NCBI RefSeq assembly: GCF_000526795.1
Contig: NZ_JAGT01000001.1
Location: 248,001 to 312,000, forward strand
DNA: 64,000 bases
Source of the DNA: Ruminococcus flavefaciens AE3010
GTDB lineage: Bacteria; Bacillota; Clostridia; Oscillospirales; Ruminococcaceae
Direction of reading: 5' to 3'
Position numbers and translations under genes: made by a program. Positions within the stretch are counted from its first letter, which is position 1; every line of letters begins with the position of its first letter. The notes under the pieces are model-generated. The model worked only from the letters and a program-made list of their open reading frames with translations, did not search any database and was not told the origin of the DNA. Below are positions 16,931-24,844 of the stretch, in pieces.

Positions 16931-19219
16931 ATGTACAAAAGAATAAAGCGCTTTTTTTCATTGATGACTGCCTGTGCGGTTACGGCAGTTTCAATGGCGG
17001 TTTTTCCTGTTGAGGCTGTGGGGAAAATAGATGTATCTGCGCTGACAGACCATAATGTGTCAGTAAACCTTGACTTTTTTGAGGAGGAATACAAGGCTCC
17101 TTATGTAGGTGAGGAGTTTCTTGTGTGGAAGTATGACGGTGACACAGGCGATGCAGATATGGTATATAATCCCGTAGGCGGATACTATAAATGCAGCTGG
17201 GATAAAACAAATTTGGCAGAGTTTATTATAGGAGCTGATGAATTTATAAATATAAGAGAATATAAACAGTCTTATATCAGTTATGATGCGAAAATCGAGG
17301 CAGACAGCGGATATGCTGTGGGCGCTCTGATAAGAAGCTATGACAGGAAAACCTCAAGATCCGCAGAGATAAGAGTCCTTGAATCCTATTCGCCCGATAT
17401 GTACAAGGCAGGCGACGATGCAGTAAAGATATCCGTAAACCGTACTGATTATTATGTGAGCATTGCCGAAGAGGAGAACTTGCCTGTTGAAATAATCTAT
17501 GTTGTGCGGGCAGATAGTATCAGCGGTACGGATATATCAGGAAAAATCGATATCAAAGGGATATGCAGTGAGCTCGGATATAATGATTTCAAGCTTGATA
17601 TTGAAAAGCAGGCGAGGCTTTACGTCCGCGGAACAAGTGAAAACGGAAAAATATCTGTTTTGAAGTCAGCTGTCGTCAATGTCCCGTACAGGAAGAGCAT
17701 AACAATTAAAAATGAAGGCACTGCATCCAAGGGAGTCTATCTTGACGGTCAGTATTATAACTGCTTTTTTGAAAAAACTAATGCAAAAAAAGGCGATATG
17801 ACAGTCAGTGACAGCAGAGTTGCAGAATGTACCTATAACAATGATGATATGTGTTCCACCAGCCTTTTTGTAAGGGGACTCTGGGATAATACCGTAAGAA
17901 CATTTGAAAAAAACGATGTGCTGAAAGTGTTCTATAAAACTTTAATAAACGCAGAAGATAATTACGCCGCAGGAGTTTCGCTTTTCTCAGACGATACAGG
18001 CATACAGTACTGTATCGTTCAGTACAGAAACTCAGACAGCTTTATTGACGGTGAACGTGACAGGGCTAAGGTCAAGTCTCTCGGAACAACCGAGGTAGAG
18101 GGTGTGAAATATGATCTGTATTACAGATATTATGATTATGAGACATGTTTTTCATATCCATGCCCTCAGATATGGTGCGTAACTCAGGAGATCAATGAAG
18201 ATCCTTATTACAGCGCTTTGGACAGTGTAGACCTTCAGAAGCATTATGAAGCGTGGATGAAGGATTATATCGGTAAAGACGACCAAATTACGGAGATCTT
18301 TTCCTTTGCCGAAGCATTTGGCGCAGGAAGCGGCAGTTTTGATCTTGTTAGTGCAGAATTCAATGTTTCCGATCCTGATGCGGAGTATGACAGAGTTATA
18401 GACAGCTGGTTGGCCAATATCTCTCCGTTCATATATGACGGCGGCAGTATAATCTACGGCGAAGACGGCGGAATGTGTACCCTGAAAAAGAACGGTGACA
18501 TCATAGGTGAATGTGCTCTTGAGTCAGAGGACGCTGTTTTCAGATTCGGCAAAAGAAGAGGCTTTGAGACGGAGGAAGAGGAGATCTACAGTAATAGAGG
18601 CGATTTCATCAATATATCCTACAGGGCTTATGTCAATACATACGGCAATTACAGCATAGGTGCAGAGGGCAGGATGCGCGGTGAGGACGGTGAGGAATAC
18701 ATTTATTTCTATATATATGACTCGCTGAACTATAATGCTGTTCCCGAAGGTGCAGAATTTCTCGGCACAAAGCAGTTCACGGACAAGGAATACGATCTCT
18801 ATGTGCTGTATACTAATAATACTTTTATCGCAAGCGGAAAAAAGGAAGTGAAGTATTACTGTATAGCCCATGAAAGAACAGGAAACAACAGTATATGCTC
18901 AGGGCAGATGTACCTTGCTGACGCTGTTTATGAATGGAATAAAGCAGGCCTCACAACAGGTCCTATTACCATGGTAGCTCTCAATGCTAATATTTGCGGA
19001 GTCGGCAGCGGAGAGATAACGCTTGAAAACAGCAGCATATATGTTGAGAGGAACGACTGTAACAAGTTTACCTCCAGGGATATTGAGCTTCTGCAAAAAC
19101 ACCTTCTGGGTGAAAAGTTCGATCTTGATGGAAAGAATTACGACCTTAACTATGACGGTGCAGTTGATTCATTTGATATGATAGAGCTCAGAAAGAAGCT
19201 CAGTGAGGAAATGTACTGA
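16931..19219 (+). CDS. Secreted protein with three degenerate GH11-like modules and partial dockerin
   Basis: 762-residue secreted protein. The start at 16931 follows GGAGGG by seven bases and gives a good signal peptide (to about residue 30). Three successive modules of about 200-220 residues resemble GH11 xylanases: each has the opening GGYYKCSW-like strand, the FLGT/YDLY/IWCVTQ-like core and the closing W-x-x-x-G plus SGS strand. GH11 needs a nucleophile Glu in PLVEYY and an acid Glu in ATEGY. Module 1 keeps the first (E146) but has R229 at the second; module 2 has Q359 and keeps E461; module 3 has Y592 and N687. None is complete, so xylan binding rather than cleavage is inferred. The C-terminus holds a dockerin with a normal second loop (YDLNYDGAVDSFD) but a shortened first loop (DCNKFTSRD). 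It lies between its own promoter and terminator. Confidence 0.75.
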   Translation: MYKRIKRFFSLMTACAVTAVSMAVFPVEAVGKIDVSALTDHNVSVNLDFFEEEYKAPYVGEEFLVWKYDGDTGDADMVYNPVGGYYKCSWDKTNLAEFIIGADEFINIREYKQSYISYDAKIEADSGYAVGALIRSYDRKTSRSAEIRVLESYSPDMYKAGDDAVKISVNRTDYYVSIAEEENLPVEIIYVVRADSISGTDISGKIDIKGICSELGYNDFKLDIEKQARLYVRGTSENGKISVLKSAVVNVPYRKSITIKNEGTASKGVYLDGQYYNCFFEKTNAKKGDMTVSDSRVAECTYNNDDMCSTSLFVRGLWDNTVRTFEKNDVLKVFYKTLINAEDNYAAGVSLFSDDTGIQYCIVQYRNSDSFIDGERDRAKVKSLGTTEVEGVKYDLYYRYYDYETCFSYPCPQIWCVTQEINEDPYYSALDSVDLQKHYEAWMKDYIGKDDQITEIFSFAEAFGAGSGSFDLVSAEFNVSDPDAEYDRVIDSWLANISPFIYDGGSIIYGEDGGMCTLKKNGDIIGECALESEDAVFRFGKRRGFETEEEEIYSNRGDFINISYRAYVNTYGNYSIGAEGRMRGEDGEEYIYFYIYDSLNYNAVPEGAEFLGTKQFTDKEYDLYVLYTNNTFIASGKKEVKYYCIAHERTGNNSICSGQMYLADAVYEWNKAGLTTGPITMVALNANICGVGSGEITLENSSIYVERNDCNKFTSRDIELLQKHLLGEKFDLDGKNYDLNYDGAVDSFDMIELRKKLSEEMY

Positions 19220-19262
19220 TTCTGCATTACTGCACTGTACAGACCGTAACAGAATAAAAATA

Positions 19263-19318
19263 CCCCCCTCATCGGTTGAAGCGTTAAAACTTCGATCGGT
19301 AAGGGGGACTTTTTATTC
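19263..19318. terminator. Bidirectional terminator, member of a repeated hairpin
   Basis: Long stem from CCCCCCTCATCGGTTGAAG at 19263 to CTTCGATCGGTAAGGGGG ending 19307, with T tract TTTTTATT. It lies between convergent genes and overlaps the end of the GGDEF gene. A nearly identical, better-paired copy occurs at 42707-42765. Confidence 0.75.
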
Positions 19319-20647
19319 TGTAACGATGATACCGCCAAAATATTCGGGATTACCGCCTTTGTCACTTAATATAAAGCCTCGGGTATGGCATACTGCATAT
19401 GTACCGTCAGTACGTCTTGCGCGGTAGAGGATAGGTCTGACTTCCGCATTGCCGCAGAGAACAGCGTCGATAGCTTCTCTGTAGATCTTCATATCGTCGG
19501 GGTGTATATGCTCCTGCCAGCATTTATCGGCGTGATACATATACTCCGACTGCATACCGAAGTCATCTACCAAAGGCAGCGACCAGCGTGAGAAATCATG
19601 CTTCAGATCATTCAGATAAACATAGCCCTCGCCAATGACGGTATACAGCGCACCGAACAAGCTGTCGAGGATCCGTTTCCTCTCAGCGGTTATGGGCACG
19701 TCCATGCTGTTCATTCCCATGAAATAGTCGACTATCTTCGTTGATTTCAATTCATTCTTATGCTTGTACATCTGCTTGTCGGCTCTTTGGTATACAGAAT
19801 TGAAGCTGTCATCGGTATTGCGGTCATAGACCGCCATTCCGCAGGCGACAACGGGTCCCGAGCGTGAGAGCTTATTGGCAACAGATTCCTCGCGCAGCTT
19901 CGCAAGGAGCTGTTCGCGCATATCATAGTCGCGTCCGTCAAGCACAACAACGAACTCGTCACCGCCGACTCTGAAAACGGGACTGTGGTCGAAAATATCG
20001 CATATCAGGCGGCTTGTCCTCTGTATGGTTTCATCTCCGAAGCTGTGACCGCGGGTGTCATTGATCTTTTTGAGATCATTTACATCGCACATGATGACAG
20101 CGAAATGGTAGTTTTCCGAGACGAAATCGATTTTCGCGTTTATCGCCGCAGCATATTCGTTAAACGCATTTTTGTTGCGTATACCTGTCAGTGCGTCCAT
20201 TCTTGCCATACGTCTGGCAGATTGGAGGTCTCGTTCCTGTTCTTCCTTTTTGCGGAACTCCTCTTCGATGTTTTCGAGACAGCATATAATATGCATCTGA
20301 TCTTCGCACATTATCTCAAAATGGCGCATATGTATGATATTTCCATTCAGAATAAGCCTGTATACAGCAGAATAGGACTTGTCCTTTGAAAGTCGGCTGA
20401 GCATAGCTTCCTTGTCGTGGAGCTTTATCACAAGCTCAAGATCATCGGGATGAACGCATTTCGGAGCGTTTTTCTGAGATTCCGTAAAGAAATCCTCCCC
20501 GTGACTCGGAATATTCAGACCTTCAAACAGAGTGTTTGGCATATATTCATAATATTTTCCCGACTTTATGTCAACATAATACAGACTGTCAAAATGGTGG
20601 GCAAGTGTAAGTGCGATCTGGTTTAAAGCTTCCTGATTTTCTTTCAT
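19313..20647 (-). CDS. PAS-GGDEF-PAS diguanylate cyclase
   Basis: 444-residue cytoplasmic signalling protein. The N-terminal part (about 1-130) is PAS-like with the VHPDDLELVIKLHD block. A GGDEF domain follows at about 145-300: DALTGIRNKNAF, the metal Asp in IMCDVNDLKKIND and an intact active-site RVGGDEFVVVL, so it should join two GTP into cyclic di-GMP. An inhibitory RxxD is not obvious. After it comes a second PAS-like domain (about 330-444) with HPDDMKIYREAID and a YRARRTDGTY strand. The PAS domains on both sides, with no membrane segment, point to sensing a cytoplasmic signal. GAGGAG lies just before the start. A promoter on the minus strand lies upstream; the gene has no operon partner. 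Confidence 0.88.
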   Translation of the reverse strand: MKENQEALNQIALTLAHHFDSLYYVDIKSGKYYEYMPNTLFEGLNIPSHGEDFFTESQKNAPKCVHPDDLELVIKLHDKEAMLSRLSKDKSYSAVYRLILNGNIIHMRHFEIMCEDQMHIICCLENIEEEFRKKEEQERDLQSARRMARMDALTGIRNKNAFNEYAAAINAKIDFVSENYHFAVIMCDVNDLKKINDTRGHSFGDETIQRTSRLICDIFDHSPVFRVGGDEFVVVLDGRDYDMREQLLAKLREESVANKLSRSGPVVACGMAVYDRNTDDSFNSVYQRADKQMYKHKNELKSTKIVDYFMGMNSMDVPITAERKRILDSLFGALYTVIGEGYVYLNDLKHDFSRWSLPLVDDFGMQSEYMYHADKCWQEHIHPDDMKIYREAIDAVLCGNAEVRPILYRARRTDGTYAVCHTRGFILSDKGGNPEYFGGIIVTE

Positions 20648-20731
20648 AGGCTCCTCCTCTGACTGACCTTACATTTGGATAGTTCCATGAACTATACGAT
20701 ATAACGTGTATTCCGAGTGATGCTTTTCTAA

Positions 20732-20760
20732 ATTATACATCATAAAGCCGTAAAAGTCAA
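20732..20760 (-). promoter_or_regulatory. Sigma-A promoter of the GGDEF gene
   Basis: Read on the minus strand: TTGACT (20760-20755), 17-bp spacer, TATAAT (20737-20732). A small hairpin TAGTTC/GAACTA lies in the leader. Confidence 0.75.
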
Positions 20761-20763
20761 TGA

Positions 20764-20806
20764 AAAATGATAGCTTCCGTATTGCGGGGACTATCATTTT
20801 TTGTTT
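20764..20806. terminator. Orphan terminator-like hairpin
   Basis: AAAATGATAG at 20764-20773 pairs with CTATCATTTT at 20791-20800, followed by TTGTTTTTC. No intact gene ends here on either strand, so it may mark the end of a decayed gene or of a small RNA. Confidence 0.45.
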
Positions 20807-20974
20807 TTCATGCACATTATGTTTTTTCTGAACTGCTTCGGAACAGTCATGTTGCCTTGTAAAAACAGGGAAGCATATCGACAAGCCCTGCATCACACTC
20901 TATTAAATATAATTTATTAATTAAAGTCACAGATATTTTAAATACCACTGTAATTAATGGAAAGTTAATATAAA

Positions 20975-21076
20975 TATGGTATAATGAATGCAAAGCATTC
21001 ATTATAATTGATCTTAATGCCCTTGCAGATACGCAAATCACAGATTTGCTCCCTGCAATCGGGCAATTATACCATA
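20975..21076. repeat. Hairpin-rich element bounded by 11-bp inverted repeats
   Basis: TATGGTATAAT at 20975-20985 and its reverse complement ATTATACCATA at 21066-21076 enclose nested hairpins: GAATGCAAAGCATTC at 20986-21000, and a stem with GCCC/GGGC, GCAG/CTGC and GCAAATC/GATTTGC arms. A further GGTATAAT occurs at 21092-21099. It has the layout of a small non-coding mobile element or a structured RNA, directly in front of a GGDEF gene remnant. Confidence 0.5.
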
Positions 21077-21107
21077 ACGCTTCGCTTAGATGGTATAATA
21101 TTATCAT

Positions 21108-21318
21108 CAATATGAATGTAACATCTCAGCTTCGCACTCTTGCTGAAAGTACACCTGATGTGAGCTTTGCGGTGGGGGCTGTCTATGTCAAAGGTGTATT
21201 CGATATCCGCAATGCTATGAAAACTGCGGATAAGCGCATGTACAGGGACAAGCAGGAATACTACATACAGCATCCCGAAAAGGACAGGCGCAGGCAGAAA
21301 CGGTCAGATGATCGATGA
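21108..21318 (+). pseudogene. 3' remnant of a GGDEF-domain gene
   Basis: The frame ending at 21318 encodes the last part of a GGDEF domain: VSFAVGAVYVKGVFDIR, then NAMKTADKRMYRDKQEYY, which matches the conserved end of the fold (the intact copy nearby reads SVYQRADKQMYKHKNE). The GGDEF motif itself and everything before it are missing, and no ribosome binding site precedes the frame. A hairpin-rich element occupies the place of the lost upstream part. A proper terminator at 21355 follows, as expected for the original gene end. Probably inactive. Confidence 0.75.
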
Positions 21319-21354
21319 AATGTCATTTTTGTCAATAACAGCTTAATATCGAAA

Positions 21355-21384
21355 AAAGAGCCGATTATGTCGGCTCTTTATCGT
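21355..21384 (+). terminator. Terminator of the GGDEF remnant
   Basis: AAAGAGCCGA at 21355-21364 pairs perfectly with TCGGCTCTTT at 21370-21379, loop TTATG. Confidence 0.7.
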
Positions 21385-21456
21385 TTATATCATTCCTGTG
21401 GGAATATGCAGTCAAAGATTTGCATAATAGTTTCCTGTTTTTTATTTTAGTAAAGA

Positions 21457-21485
21457 TTGACTATTTTATTTAAGTTTGATATAAT
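21457..21485 (+). promoter_or_regulatory. Sigma-A promoter of the esterase-GH43 operon
   Basis: TTGACT at 21457-21462, 17-bp spacer, TATAAT at 21480-21485, about 100 bp before the start at 21584. Confidence 0.8.
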
Positions 21486-21583
21486 ATAAAACATCAATTC
21501 CTTACAGTCAAAAGCAGGATAAATTTAAAAGCTGAAAATAAAAACCATTAAATACACTATGCATTTTTTAAGGAGCTGACATC

Positions 21584-23092
21584 ATGTTAAGGATAGCAAA
21601 TACAGAAAACGGGCAGGTGCGCGGTCTGCCTGCAGCTGACCCGAGGATCACTTCATTCAAGGGCATACCCTTTGCTGCTCCTCCCGTTGGGGAGAACCGC
21701 TGGCGCGCTCCGCAGCCTGCCGAAAGCTGGCAGGGGGTGCGGGAGTGCTTTGAGTTCGCACCCATATCCGTCCAGGATACACCGGGTTTAGGCGACGATA
21801 TATACTGCCGTGAATGGCACGTTGATCCCGAGATCACCATGAGCGAGGACTGCCTCTATCTCAATGTATGGACCAACGCCAAGTCAGCAGACGAGCGCAA
21901 GCCCGTGCTTGTGTGGTTCTTCGGCGGCGCTTTCCAGTGGGGCTACACCGCCGAGATGGAGTTTGACGGCGAACGTCTTGCAAGGAGAGATATCGTTGTA
22001 GTTACCGTGAATTACCGTCTCGGAGCCTTTGGATTCCTCTGTCACCCTCAGCTGACAAAGGAACAGCCCGACGCTCCCTGTAATTTCGGCTGTCTCGACC
22101 AGCAGGCAGGTCTCAGGTGGGTACGACGCAATATCGCCAATTTCGGCGGTGATCCCGATAATATAACTATCGCGGGACAGTCCGCAGGCGGCGGCAGTGT
22201 AATGGCGCAAATGGCGTGCATGGACAATGAGGGCGACTTCAAAAGTGCTGTGGTCATGAGCGGTATGTTCGGTTCTCCCTATGAGGTCAATGACTTCTTC
22301 AAGCCTCAGAGCCTTGAACAGGCAGGTGAAAAGGGGGAAAGGCTTTTTGAGTACTTAGGCGTGAAAACTCTTGAAGAGGCGAGAAAGCTCGATGCAAATT
22401 ATATCCGCAGCAAGTATTCCGGGCTTCGCAATAGCGGTGAGATGTTTTTCACCATAGTGCTGGACGGCCGCTTCTGCACACAGGACCCCATGGCGGCTTT
22501 CAGAAACGGCTCACGTATCCGTGTACCCGTTATGGGCGGCAATACAGGTGACGAATTCATGGAGTACATTCATGCGGCAGATGATAACGGGCTGGCAAAG
22601 AAGGCAGGGGAGTATTTCGGCAGCAAAGCTGAGCAATTTCTGGCTTTACCCGAAGCTAAAGACAGGACCGATCTCGGTTATGCTCTCGTTTCTTCACCTG
22701 AATTAGGCGTAAAGGCAGCTTTTCTCGGAGAGAACAGGCAGGATAAGCCCGAGAACTGCTACTACTACCGCTTCATTTCCGATATCCCCGGAGATGATAA
22801 TGCAGGGACATTCCACTCTGTTGATCTGTGGTTCTTTTTTGAGACTCTTGCAAAATGCACCAGACCGTTTGAGGGCAGACATTACGATCTGGCAAGGCAG
22901 ATGTGTGATTACTGGGCTAACTTCATAAAGACGGGAGACCCCAACGGCTTTGACCTGAACGGCAATAGGCTCCCAGAATGGAGACCATATTCCGATAACG
23001 ACCGAAGCGAGATGCTGTTCACGAGTGACGGCGCACAGGCATCTGCCGAGCAGAACAGCTTAGTAAGGTTCCTGCTGGACGAATTGAAATAA
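21584..23092 (+). CDS. Type B carboxylesterase, cytoplasmic
   Basis: 502-residue carboxylesterase of the COesterase family (para-nitrobenzyl/cholinesterase type), which hydrolyses esters of carboxylic acids. Family marks in order: ITSFKGIPFAAPPVG near the start, EDCLYLNVW, the oxyanion FFGGAF, the nucleophile elbow GQSAGG (Ser about 205), and a late His in GTFHSVDLWFFF. No signal peptide is present, so it acts inside the cell. AAGGAG lies nine bases before the ATG. Only 12 bases separate it from the GH43 gene, which makes an operon. In this setting it may remove acyl groups from imported arabinoxylan fragments; that substrate is inferred from context. Confidence 0.85.
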   Translation: MLRIANTENGQVRGLPAADPRITSFKGIPFAAPPVGENRWRAPQPAESWQGVRECFEFAPISVQDTPGLGDDIYCREWHVDPEITMSEDCLYLNVWTNAKSADERKPVLVWFFGGAFQWGYTAEMEFDGERLARRDIVVVTVNYRLGAFGFLCHPQLTKEQPDAPCNFGCLDQQAGLRWVRRNIANFGGDPDNITIAGQSAGGGSVMAQMACMDNEGDFKSAVVMSGMFGSPYEVNDFFKPQSLEQAGEKGERLFEYLGVKTLEEARKLDANYIRSKYSGLRNSGEMFFTIVLDGRFCTQDPMAAFRNGSRIRVPVMGGNTGDEFMEYIHAADDNGLAKKAGEYFGSKAEQFLALPEAKDRTDLGYALVSSPELGVKAAFLGENRQDKPENCYYYRFISDIPGDDNAGTFHSVDLWFFFETLAKCTRPFEGRHYDLARQMCDYWANFIKTGDPNGFDLNGNRLPEWRPYSDNDRSEMLFTSDGAQASAEQNSLVRFLLDELK

Positions 23093-23104
23093 GGAGGAGA
23101 ATTT

Positions 23105-24520
23105 ATGAGTAAGAAACAGGCATTCAATCCCTATCTCCCAAGCTGGGAGTATATCCCCGACGGCGAGCCATATGTATTCGGCGACCGCGTATACATCTAC
23201 GGTTCACACGACTTCTGGAACGGCTATGTATTCTGCATGGGAGACTATGTGTGCTGGTCAGCTCCTGTTGACGATCTTGGAAACTGGCGCTATGAGGGAG
23301 TTATCTACCCAAGGAACGCCGATCCCATGAATAAGGACGGGCATATGTGTCTTTACGCTCCCGATGTTACGATAGGTCCCGACGGAAGGTACTACCTGTA
23401 CTATGTACTCGACAAGGTGGGAGTTATGTCCGTTGCGGTCTGCGACGAGCCTGCAGGCAGGTATGAGTTCTACGGCTATGTTCACTATCCCGACGGCACA
23501 CGTCTCGGAGAGAGAGAAGGGGACGAGCCACAGTTTGACCCGGGTGTTATCACCGAGGGCGATAAGACATATATGTACAGCGGATTCTGTCCCGAGGGCG
23601 ACAAGTCCAGAACAGGCGCAAGGGTAGTAACACTTGATAAGGATATGCTGACCATTATCACCGAGCCTGAGACCATAGTGCAGGGAATATGCTACAGCAA
23701 GGGGACTCAGTTCGAGGGGCACGCATTCTTCGAGGCTTCCTCCATTCGCAAGGTCAACGGTAAGTACTATTTCATATATTCCTCAGAGGTCATGCATGAG
23801 CTCTGCTACGCTGTCAGCGACAGTCCGCTGGGAGGCTTCAAATATGGCGGCGTACTGGTAAGCAACACCGATCTGCATATCGATACCTACAAGCCTGCGG
23901 ATATGCCCGCGAACCGAGGTGCCAACAACCACGGCAGCATAATCGATATCAACGGCCAGTGGTACATCTTCTATCACAGACACACCAACGGCACATGGTT
24001 CTCCAGACAGGGCTGTGCGGAGAAGCTCACTCTCAATGCCGACGGCAGCTTCGATCAGGCTGAGATATCTTCCTGCGGTCTCAACGGCGGACCTCTCATT
24101 GGCAGGGGAGAATACCCCGCTTATATCGCCTGCAATATTTTTGGCAGGGAGCCCGAGCTCTATATCGGCGACCTCAATGCGCCGCGCATAGTTCAGGACG
24201 GCAAGGACGGAGATGAAGAGACAGGGTACATCTCAAACATCAAAGACGGCACAAACATTGGCTTCAAGTACTTCGACTGCAAGGGCATAACCAAGGTCAG
24301 CATTACTACACGGGGCTACGGCAATGGCTCTTTTGCAGTCAAAACTGCATGGGACGGTGAGGAACTGGGCGATATAGAGATTGAGAACAGTAATATATGG
24401 AAAAAGCACACTGCTGAGATCAGAATACCCGACGGTGTGAACGCCATATGGTTCACATTCAAGGAAAAAGGCAGTTCAGGTATTTGTTCACTGTCTCTCG
24501 GCTCGTTCATTCTGGAATGA
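23105..24520 (+). CDS. Cytoplasmic GH43 glycosidase
   Basis: 471-residue family 43 glycosidase with a C-terminal carbohydrate-binding-like domain. GH43 enzymes cut beta-xylosides or alpha-L-arabinofuranosides by inversion on a five-bladed propeller. Visible sites: an N-terminal PDGEPYVF strand, LYAPDVTIG with the second acidic residue, and FFEASSIRKVNGKYYFIY with the acid Glu. Residues about 330-471 form a beta-rich domain that ends in strands like those of CBM6-like modules. There is no signal peptide, so the substrate must be imported, most likely by the ABC importer encoded just downstream. It follows the carboxylesterase by 12 bases with AAGGAGGAG as ribosome binding site. The precise linkage cannot be told from sequence. 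Confidence 0.85.
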   Translation: MSKKQAFNPYLPSWEYIPDGEPYVFGDRVYIYGSHDFWNGYVFCMGDYVCWSAPVDDLGNWRYEGVIYPRNADPMNKDGHMCLYAPDVTIGPDGRYYLYYVLDKVGVMSVAVCDEPAGRYEFYGYVHYPDGTRLGEREGDEPQFDPGVITEGDKTYMYSGFCPEGDKSRTGARVVTLDKDMLTIITEPETIVQGICYSKGTQFEGHAFFEASSIRKVNGKYYFIYSSEVMHELCYAVSDSPLGGFKYGGVLVSNTDLHIDTYKPADMPANRGANNHGSIIDINGQWYIFYHRHTNGTWFSRQGCAEKLTLNADGSFDQAEISSCGLNGGPLIGRGEYPAYIACNIFGREPELYIGDLNAPRIVQDGKDGDEETGYISNIKDGTNIGFKYFDCKGITKVSITTRGYGNGSFAVKTAWDGEELGDIEIENSNIWKKHTAEIRIPDGVNAIWFTFKEKGSSGICSLSLGSFILE

Positions 24521-24692
24521 TATTACTGAAATGTGTGCTTGTTTTTGGAAGAAATTTATAGAAAATAGTGTAAATTTTATTAAAAAAGCGTTACAAAAAG
24601 GTTAAATTTTGGCCTTTTCTAACCATTTTTTGCTATAAATACAAAAAATTTATATTCTATTAATCATTTTTTGCCCTTATTGCTCATATTTA

Positions 24693-24721
24693 TTGACAAC
24701 TTGTTAATAATATGGTAAGAT
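24693..24721 (+). promoter_or_regulatory. Promoter of the sugar ABC operon
   Basis: TTGACA at 24693-24698, 17-bp spacer, TAAGAT at 24716-24721. The AT-rich DNA between the GH43 stop and this promoter (24521-24690) holds no gene and no clear terminator. Confidence 0.7.
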
Positions 24722-24730
24722 TAACAAGGA

Positions 24731-24760
24731 TACCGATGATAAACCATATCATATTCGGTA
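24731..24760. promoter_or_regulatory. Imperfect palindrome downstream of promoter, candidate operator
   Basis: TACCGA at 24731-24736 and TCGGTA at 24755-24760 with inner TGATA/TATCA arms form an imperfect inverted repeat starting about 10 bp past the -10 element, a place typical for a repressor site of sugar operons. Confidence 0.4.
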
Positions 24761-24844
24761 CAATCGTATAATTTATCTGGCGGCATATAGATAGGCTGAT
24801 TATAAAATATGTGCCGTGCGGAACTTAATCAGGAGGAAACAGTA

